From the NCBI GenBank assembly GCA_035623615.1, contig DASPTB010000298.1, positions 1 to 11,436 on the forward strand: a DNA stretch of 11,436 bases. The letters run 5' to 3'. Under the pieces are notes generated by a model, which saw only the letters and a program-made list of their open reading frames with translations, was not told the DNA's origin and ran no database searches. Shown one piece after another: positions 6,118-11,436 of this stretch. Each line of letters starts with the position of its first letter. Position 1 is the stretch's first letter. The translations under genes and the position numbers were made by a program. This DNA comes from DASPTB01 sp035623615. GTDB lineage: Bacteria > Actinomycetota > UBA4738.

Positions 6118-8094
6118 TCAGGCGGCTTCGCCGGAGCCGGCTTCGGCCTCCGCGGAGCCGTTCTGCGACGACGACTCCTCGTTGACGCGGTACCGCTCGG
6201 TCAGCGTCTGAAGGCGATCGGCCAGGTCGCGCAGCCCTTCGGCGGCCGACTGCGACTGCTGGGCGCCGGCGACGAACTGCGTCGTCATCTGGTTGATGTC
6301 GGTCATCGCCTGGGCGATCTGATCCATCCCGATCGACTGCTCGTGCGCGGAGGCCGCGATGGCCTGAGCCGCGAGCGCGGTCTCGCGGATGGTTCCCGCC
6401 AACTGGTTGATCACGTCGCCGGACCGCTGCGCGAGGTCGACGCCCGACTCCACGACGCGCGTTCCTTCTTCTGTCGCCTGCACCGCCTGGTTGGTTCCGC
6501 GCTGGATCTCGCCGAGGATCGACTGGACCTGTGCCGTGGCCTGCTTGGACTGCTCGGCGAGCGTCCGGACTTCAGCGGCGACGACGGCGAAGCCCTTGCC
6601 TTGCTCGCCGGCCTTCGCGGCCTCGATCGCGGCGTTCAGCGCAAGCATGTTCGACTGGTCGGCGAGGTCGTTCACGGTCGCGGTGATGTCGCCGACCAGC
6701 TGCGTCTGCTGGGACAGCGCAAGGATGTTGCGGGCCATCTCCTGCACCCGGTCGCGGATCTCGGTCATGCCGGTGACGAGGTGCTCGACCGTCCGAGAGC
6801 CGTCGTCGGACACCTGGGCGCTCGTCTCGGCCTGCTTGGCGACATCCTGGGCCCTCCGCGACGCTTGCTCGGCGGACGCGCGCACCTCCTCCACGGTGAC
6901 GGCCGTCTGCGAGATCGCCGAGGACTGCTCGGCCGTCGATGCGGTGTGCTGCGACACAGCGGCGAGGATCTCCGAGGTCGCGGCGCTCATGCTCGACGCG
7001 GCCTCGCGGACGCGCCCCGACATCTCGCCGAGCGATCCGACCATCGTGTTGAGACGGGTGCCGACGGCGTCGATCTGTCCGTCACCCGTCGGCTGAAGCC
7101 GGACTGTCAGGTCGCCACCGCCGACCCGCTGGACGAACACCTCCTGGTCCGCGATCCACTCCTGCATCACGCGGTTCGCCTCGCGCTCGGCCTCGACCAT
7201 GGCCTGGAGCTGGTCGGCCATCGAGTTGAACGCCTCTGCGAGAACGCCGACCTCGTCGGTGCTGCGCGCGTCGGCCCGCTGCGAGAAGTCGCCTTCGGCG
7301 AGCTGACCCGCCGTCTTCGTGAGGGACCGGAGACGGCGGCTGATCCGCGAAGAGAAGAAGAGCGCCAGTCCGAGCGCGAGCGCGGCGCCGACGAGCGTGA
7401 GCTCGAGCACGTGGTTGCGATCCGCGCGCAGCCCGGCGAGGATCTGGTTGTCCGTGTCGCGAGCATCGGCGAGGCCGTTGTTCTTCAAGTCGTCCAGCGC
7501 GCTGATCATGATCACGTACCGGTCCTGCATGTCGCCGTCCGCGGTCGCCTCGGCGGCGGAGTGCGGATCGGCGAGGCCGACCTTGATCGCCTGGTTGCGG
7601 GCGCTCCGGTACGCGTCGAACGCCGACTGGAATGCCGAGGCCTTCGCGCGTTTGCTGCCGTCCGGGTCGGATTCGATCTCCTTCAGCGCCGTCTCGATGG
7701 CGCTGTCGTAGCCGTCGAGCTCCTGGCGCAGCACCTGCTGGTCGTGGGCGTTGCCGGCCGCCTCCAGGATGCGCAGCGTCGTTTCGTAGTCGGTGCCGAC
7801 GTCACGGGCGATGAGCGCCATGTTCGACATGCCGACGAAGTCGTTGGAGTACACGTCGTCGATCCCGGCCTTGACGCGCTGGGCCTGTCCCTCGACGACC
7901 CACCCGAGGGCGACCGCGAGCACGAGGACGACCAGGAAGGAACTGAGGACCTTGGCCCGGATCCCGAACCGGATGCCGCGGCGCCTGGTCGGCTGGAAGT
8001 TGCCGGGTGTGGAATCCTCCTGGGGCTCCGGCGCGCGCGCGGGCTCCGGTTCGTCCCCGACCTGCTGCTTGCGCTTCTTCCAGGGCAGCTTCAT
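6118..8094 (-). CDS. Methyl-accepting chemotaxis protein (chemoreceptor)
   Basis: A 658-residue membrane receptor that senses an external ligand or surface cue and controls CheA autophosphorylation. Layout: basic, Pro/Glu-rich cytosolic tail 1-45; TM1 about 48-67; helical external sensor about 68-230, resembling the four-helix-bundle class; TM2 about 231-248; HAMP about 249-300; a second HAMP-like unit about 310-360 (VGGGDLTVRL); then a long methyl-accepting coiled coil with the conserved hairpin tip at about 491-516 (GEQGKGFAVVAAEVR). The C-terminus is Ser/Ala/Glu-rich with no NWETF-type CheR/CheB tether. The ATG is preceded by GAGG four bases upstream. It lies 95 bases after cheB in the same direction, so it can be read from the cheA-cheB operon, but it also has its own sigma-28-like promoter at 8190-8217. 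Its role in the Wsp-like pathway corresponds to WspA. The ligand cannot be told from sequence. Confidence 0.95.
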   Translation of the reverse strand: MKLPWKKRKQQVGDEPEPARAPEPQEDSTPGNFQPTRRRGIRFGIRAKVLSSFLVVLVLAVALGWVVEGQAQRVKAGIDDVYSNDFVGMSNMALIARDVGTDYETTLRILEAAGNAHDQQVLRQELDGYDSAIETALKEIESDPDGSKRAKASAFQSAFDAYRSARNQAIKVGLADPHSAAEATADGDMQDRYVIMISALDDLKNNGLADARDTDNQILAGLRADRNHVLELTLVGAALALGLALFFSSRISRRLRSLTKTAGQLAEGDFSQRADARSTDEVGVLAEAFNSMADQLQAMVEAEREANRVMQEWIADQEVFVQRVGGGDLTVRLQPTGDGQIDAVGTRLNTMVGSLGEMSGRVREAASSMSAATSEILAAVSQHTASTAEQSSAISQTAVTVEEVRASAEQASRRAQDVAKQAETSAQVSDDGSRTVEHLVTGMTEIRDRVQEMARNILALSQQTQLVGDITATVNDLADQSNMLALNAAIEAAKAGEQGKGFAVVAAEVRTLAEQSKQATAQVQSILGEIQRGTNQAVQATEEGTRVVESGVDLAQRSGDVINQLAGTIRETALAAQAIAASAHEQSIGMDQIAQAMTDINQMTTQFVAGAQQSQSAAEGLRDLADRLQTLTERYRVNEESSSQNGSAEAEAGSGEAA

Positions 8095-8189
8095 GACGCC
8101 TCGTCTCGTCCAGACGGCCGCTTGCGCGACCGGCCGCCGACGGCCTCAGCAGGACCTTCGGCGGTGAGCCTGTTCTCCTCCAACGCCGA
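8095..8189 (-). other. Leader between cheB and the chemoreceptor gene
   Basis: Ninety-five bases holding the receptor's 5' leader. A perfect 5-bp hairpin GGCCG-TCGG-CGGCC (8145-8132) can form, and a competing 6-bp pairing of CGGCCG copies lies at 8136-8131 and 8120-8115. No T-run follows, so termination is unlikely. In such GC-rich DNA these stems may have no function. Confidence 0.25.
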
Positions 8190-8217
8190 CTATCGACCTG
8201 TTCCGGTCTTCGGTTGA
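8190..8217 (-). promoter_or_regulatory. Sigma-28 (FliA/WhiG)-type promoter of the chemoreceptor gene
   Basis: TCAA (8217-8214), 16 bases, GTCGATAG (8197-8190): six of eight -10 positions match GCCGATAA, with the same -35 and spacing as the site before the membrane GGDEF-EAL gene. It lies inside the last codons of cheB and its final bases are the cheB stop codon. Predicted transcription start is near 8183, giving a leader of about 90 bases. Confidence 0.5.
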
Positions 8218-9245
8218 GGGGCCCGGACCAGGGATTTCAGGACCGAGGGGACCTCGTCCAGCGACACGACGCGGTCCGCCAGCCCGGCGTCCACGGCCGC
8301 CTTCGGCATGCCGTAGACGACGCTCGTCTCGCGGTCCTGGGCGAGCACCAGCCCGCCCGCCTGCTTGAGGACCCGGAGCCCGTCGCACCCGTCGTTCCCG
8401 ATGCCGGTCAGGATCAGACCGAGCGTGTGGGCGCCGTAGGCGCGCGCCGCGGACGCGAACAGGTGGGTGGCCGACGGGCGATGCCCCCTGATGGGGGGGC
8501 TGTCGTCCAACACCACCTGACCGCTCGCCGACACCCCGAGGTGCCGGTCGGTGGGCGAGACGTACACGTTTCCCGGCCGCAGGGCGGCGCCGTGGGTCGC
8601 GATCGACACCGACGGCCCGCTGACCCGCTCCAACCAATCGACGAGCCCCGCGTCGAAGCCACCGCCGATGTGCTGGACGATCACGATGGGCACCGGGAAC
8701 CGCGGCTCGAGGCCCGCCAGGATCTTCGCGAGGGCGGCGGGGCCGCCCGTCGAGGCACCGATGGCGACCAGCCGGATATCGGTGGGGACCACCGGTCGCG
8801 CGGTCGGCAGGCGCGTGACGGGCGGACGGGGCTCGCGGCGCGTCACCACGCGGACGTTCGCGAGCTCCTTGACGGAGGTGATGAGCGCGGCGGCCTGCGC
8901 CTCGAAAAGCGGGCTGCGCGGACCGTCGGGCTTCGCGAGGACGGTGAGTGCGCCGGCTTCGAGGGCCCGGAACGACCATGCGACCTCGCTCGGACTGTGG
9001 ACCGCGCTCACCATCACGATCGGGCACGGCATCTCGCGCATGATCCGCCGGGTGGCCTCGAACCCGTCCATCTCCGGCATCTGCGCGTCCATCGTGATCA
9101 AGTCGGGGTGGAGCTCGGCCGTCTTCTTGATGGCCTCGACTCCGGTCGTCGCCTCGCCCGCGACGACGATGCCGGGGTCCCGTTCCAGGATGAACCGCAG
9201 AAGCCGGCGCGCGGCGGCGGAATCGTCGACGACCAGTACGCGCAT
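8190..9245 (-). CDS. cheB: CheB protein-glutamate methylesterase/glutamine deamidase
   Basis: A 351-residue adaptation enzyme that removes methyl groups from chemoreceptor glutamates when its receiver is phosphorylated by CheA. Receiver about 1-120: D7-D8, phospho-acceptor D53 (TMDAQMPEMDG), S80, K105 (LAKPD). After a Pro/Arg-rich linker (about 130-155) comes the methylesterase domain, with the catalytic triad visible as S165 (GASTGG), H192 (VQHIGGG) and D285 (TGIGNDG), close to the Salmonella CheB numbering; it ends YGMPKAAVDAGLAD. I chose ATG 9245 because it begins the receiver (MRVLVVDD) and follows a G-rich stretch. The frame is open upstream to 9509, but that part lies inside cheA and is a frame shadow. 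Eleven bases separate the cheA stop from this ATG, so the two genes are surely co-transcribed and probably translationally coupled. The equivalent in the Wsp system is WspF. Confidence 0.96.
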   Translation of the reverse strand: MRVLVVDDSAAARRLLRFILERDPGIVVAGEATTGVEAIKKTAELHPDLITMDAQMPEMDGFEATRRIMREMPCPIVMVSAVHSPSEVAWSFRALEAGALTVLAKPDGPRSPLFEAQAAALITSVKELANVRVVTRREPRPPVTRLPTARPVVPTDIRLVAIGASTGGPAALAKILAGLEPRFPVPIVIVQHIGGGFDAGLVDWLERVSGPSVSIATHGAALRPGNVYVSPTDRHLGVSASGQVVLDDSPPIRGHRPSATHLFASAARAYGAHTLGLILTGIGNDGCDGLRVLKQAGGLVLAQDRETSVVYGMPKAAVDAGLADRVVSLDEVPSVLKSLVRAPQPKTGTGR

Positions 9246-9256
9246 GGCGGGGCCCC

Positions 9257-11436
9257 CTAGATGAGCCTCTGGACGGCCTGGAGCAGACCGTCGCGGCTGA
9301 AGGCGCTCTTGACGATGTAGGCGTCGGCTCCCGCCTCGACACCGCGGGCATGATCCTGCGCCGAGTCGAGCGAGGTGACCAGGATCACCGGGAAGTCCCG
9401 GAACCGCGCGTCCGATCGAAGCTTCGCCGTGAGCTCGAGCCCGTCCATTCGCGGCATGTTCACGTCCGAGACGAGCAGGTCGCACGCCTCCGCCAGGAGC
9501 AGCTCCCACGCCTCCATCCCGTCGGCGGCCACGCGAACCTGGTACCCGGCCGTCTCGAGGATTCCCTTCTGCAGCATTCGCGACACGACCGAGTCGTCGG
9601 CCACCAGGACCACGCGGGACGACGAGGCCGACGACCGCGGAGTCGAGCGGTCCGGCGAATCCTTCGCGCCGCCCCGTCCCGACCCGGCTGCGGACTTCAC
9701 GAGATCGGCCACGTTGACGACGATCACCACGTCCCCGCTCCCGAGAATCGTGGCTCCGCCAAGGCCCCGGACGCGCAGCAGCGGCGCCGGCAGGTTCTTG
9801 ACGACGAGGTCCTGCGAACCGAGCAGCTCGTCGACGGTCAGCGCCACCGACCGGTTGCCCGAGCGCAGCAGCACCGCGGCGCGCATGCTGCCGCCGTTCG
9901 GCTCCTCCCGGTCGAGACCGAGGACGCCGGCGAGCGGGGTCACCATCACCGGCTCGCCCTCAATGGACACCACCGAACGGCCCTGCGCGGTGGCCAGGTG
10001 CTCCGGCGCGATCCGAAGGATGCGGCTCACGCTGGGGAGCGGGATCGCGAAGGTCTGGCCGCCCGAACGCACCAGCAGGCTCTGCGTCGTCGCCACCGAG
10101 ACGGGCAGCGTGAGGCTGAAGGTCGTCCCTTCGCCAAGACGGCTGTCCACCTCGATCGACCCCTGGAGCCGTTCGACGCTCTCCCGCACGACGTCGAGGC
10201 CGACGCCACGACCCGACACGTCGGTCACCGTCGGGCTGGTGGAGAGCCCCGAGCCGAAGATCAGCGAGATCGCCTCGCGGTCGGTCATCGCGCGAGCGGC
10301 GTCCGACGTGAGCACGCCCTTCTCGACTGCCACCGCTCGGACGCGCGCCGCGTCAATGCCGGCTCCGTCGTCGTTGATCTCCACGATGAGGGCGCCGCCT
10401 CGCTGGGAGGCCGTGATGCTGATCGTGCCGCCGCGCGGCTTCCCGCTCCGGCGCCGATCCTCCGGCGACTCGAGCCCGTGATCCAAGGCGTTGCGCACGA
10501 GGTGCGTGAGAGGGCCGCGCATCTGCTCCAGCACCGCGCGATCGACCTCGGTGTCGGCGCCGCGGACGACGACGCCCGCCTCCTTGCCGAGGTCGCGGGC
10601 GAGGTCGCGCACCATGCGCGGGAGTGAGTCGAACAGGGCCGAGACCGGGAGCATTCGGACTCTGAGCACCTCGTTCTGCAGCTCCGACGTCACCTGCCGC
10701 GTGCGGCGGTCGGTCCGGCCGAGCTCGCGTTCGAGCTCGCTCAGCCGGGCCACGACGTTCGCGAGCTTCCCTTCGCCCTCGCGCAGGAACACGGCCAGGG
10801 CGTCCACCTGCCGAAGGCGTGCGACGTCCTCGCCGTCGCGGCCGCTCGGATGCTCACGCACGTCTTCGAGGAATTCCTCCACACGATCGAGCCCCGGGCG
10901 CAGACGTTCCCACTCGTCGGCCCATGCGGCGAGAGAGTCGAGCAGCGACCGGAGCTCCAGCCGCCGATCGTCGAGTCCCGTCGTGCTGACCAAGAGCTCG
11001 CCGACGTGCGCCATGAGCCCGTCGAGCTTCGAGGTCGCGATGCGGACCGTCCCGCGCGCCCACCCGCCGGCGGTTCCGCCTGTGCCGGACGAAGCGGCGG
11101 GGCGCCGGACAGACGGCTCGGCGGTCGCAACTTGCTCTGCTGCAATCTGTTCGGGGATCGTGGCGGGAGCCGACCCGGGGAAGCTCTGCGCCACGCCGAG
11201 CTTCGCCACCGATTCGCCGGAGGCGGTGGAGGTGGGTTCGGTCGGCGCGTCGTCTTCGTCGGCGCCGGCGGCGTGATGGGTCAGGGGGCGCGCGTCATCG
11301 GTCTCCCCGGAAGCTGATGTGGACGCGGCAACCGGCTCCTCGGGTGCTGCTTCCTCAACCCGCTCCTCGGATGCGGCTTCCTCCGCTGCCGCTTCAGTCG
11401 ACTCCCGGGACTCTGCCTGCGCCGGCGGGTCGGGCA
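9257..11436 (-). CDS. cheA: CheA-receiver hybrid histidine kinase (N-terminus outside window)
   Basis: Central kinase of the chemosensory array, which couples receptor state to phosphorylation of response regulators. About 725 residues are visible, with no stop up to the edge. Numbered from the first whole codon (11434): low-complexity Ala/Glu/Pro/Ser linker about 1-120; P3 dimerisation about 128-265 (VGELLVSTTG; longer than the usual two-helix hairpin); P4 ATPase about 270-445 with N box HLVRNALDHGLE, DDGAGI and SGRGVGLDVV; P5 CheW-like about 447-580; Ser/Arg linker; receiver about 606-725 with DD at 613-614, phospho-acceptor D657 (LLVSDVNMPRMDG) and Lys in YIVKSAFSRD. The phospho-histidine (Hpt) part must lie beyond 11436. 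A GTG at 11209 could be mistaken for a start, but it sits inside the linker. A CheA with a fused receiver is typical of WspE/ChpA-like systems controlling c-di-GMP or type IV pili; single-receiver hybrids also occur elsewhere. Overlaps no neighbour; cheB follows 11 bases after its stop. Confidence 0.93.
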   Translation of the reverse strand, partial: PDPPAQAESRESTEAAAEEAASEERVEEAAPEEPVAASTSASGETDDARPLTHHAAGADEDDAPTEPTSTASGESVAKLGVAQSFPGSAPATIPEQIAAEQVATAEPSVRRPAASSGTGGTAGGWARGTVRIATSKLDGLMAHVGELLVSTTGLDDRRLELRSLLDSLAAWADEWERLRPGLDRVEEFLEDVREHPSGRDGEDVARLRQVDALAVFLREGEGKLANVVARLSELERELGRTDRRTRQVTSELQNEVLRVRMLPVSALFDSLPRMVRDLARDLGKEAGVVVRGADTEVDRAVLEQMRGPLTHLVRNALDHGLESPEDRRRSGKPRGGTISITASQRGGALIVEINDDGAGIDAARVRAVAVEKGVLTSDAARAMTDREAISLIFGSGLSTSPTVTDVSGRGVGLDVVRESVERLQGSIEVDSRLGEGTTFSLTLPVSVATTQSLLVRSGGQTFAIPLPSVSRILRIAPEHLATAQGRSVVSIEGEPVMVTPLAGVLGLDREEPNGGSMRAAVLLRSGNRSVALTVDELLGSQDLVVKNLPAPLLRVRGLGGATILGSGDVVIVVNVADLVKSAAGSGRGGAKDSPDRSTPRSSASSSRVVLVADDSVVSRMLQKGILETAGYQVRVAADGMEAWELLLAEACDLLVSDVNMPRMDGLELTAKLRSDARFRDFPVILVTSLDSAQDHARGVEAGADAYIVKSAFSRDGLLQAVQRLI
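11335..11383 (-). repeat. Two-copy imperfect direct repeat in the CheA linker
   Basis: Twenty-two bases at 11335-11356 recur at 11362-11383 with two mismatches and a 27-base period. The period is nine codons, so the reading frame is kept and the linker carries two similar Glu/Ala blocks (EEAAPEE and EEAASEE). Such repeats let flexible linkers vary in length between strains. Confidence 0.6.

Noticed and set aside
9246..9509. An N-terminal extension of CheB up to 9509
   Set aside because: It lies within cheA in another frame and adds Arg/Gly-rich sequence before the receiver, whose natural start is MRVLVVDD at 9245.
11207..11209. GTG at 11209 as the cheA start
   Set aside because: The frame stays open to the window edge with linker-like sequence, and a CheA without Hpt would be unusual. 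The gene is most likely cut by the window.

Overview
This is a very G+C-rich, densely coding window devoted almost entirely to chemosensory signalling and cyclic-di-GMP (c-di-GMP) turnover. GTG/TTG starts, a strong preference for G or C at third codon positions and sigma-28/WhiG-like promoters suggest a high-GC bacterium, most likely an actinomycetote. No taxonomic marker is present, so that assignment is tentative. There are six protein genes. The outermost two run off the window: the gene at the left end lacks its C-terminus and the gene at the right end lacks its N-terminus. No tRNA, rRNA, insertion sequence or CRISPR array was seen.

Right half, minus strand, read from 11436 downwards: a CheA-type histidine kinase with a C-terminal receiver domain (N-terminal Hpt part outside the window), then CheB methylesterase 11 bases later, then a methyl-accepting chemotaxis protein after a 95-base gap. 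Tail-to-tail with the receptor, on the plus strand, lies a response regulator whose output is a diguanylate cyclase (REC-GGDEF, 5127-6092). Hybrid CheA, CheB, receptor and REC-GGDEF together are the core parts of a Wsp-like pathway, in which a chemosensory array controls c-di-GMP synthesis instead of, or in addition to, the flagellar motor. CheR and CheW are not in the window and would be expected beyond 11436.

Left half, minus strand: a membrane-bound sensor-HAMP-GAF-PAS-GGDEF-EAL protein (1811-4900 by my preferred start) with all recognisable catalytic residues for both making and breaking c-di-GMP. After a 108-base gap comes a cytosolic GAF-PAS-GGDEF-EAL paralogue (1702 to the left edge) whose GGDEF half is degenerate, so it is more likely a phosphodiesterase or regulatory subunit.

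The most interesting extra signal is regulatory. Two minus-strand genes, the membrane GGDEF-EAL protein and the chemoreceptor, are preceded by nearly the same element, TCAA-N16-G(C/T)CGATA(T/G), which matches sigma-28 (FliA/SigD/WhiG) promoters. In actinomycetes WhiG is held by the anti-sigma factor RsiG in a c-di-GMP-dependent way, so a c-di-GMP enzyme and its receptor under such a promoter suggest a feedback loop. A second unusual feature is the gap between the two GGDEF-EAL genes, where a 9-bp helix would mask the downstream ribosome binding site and an upstream copy of the same sequence could form an alternative pairing.
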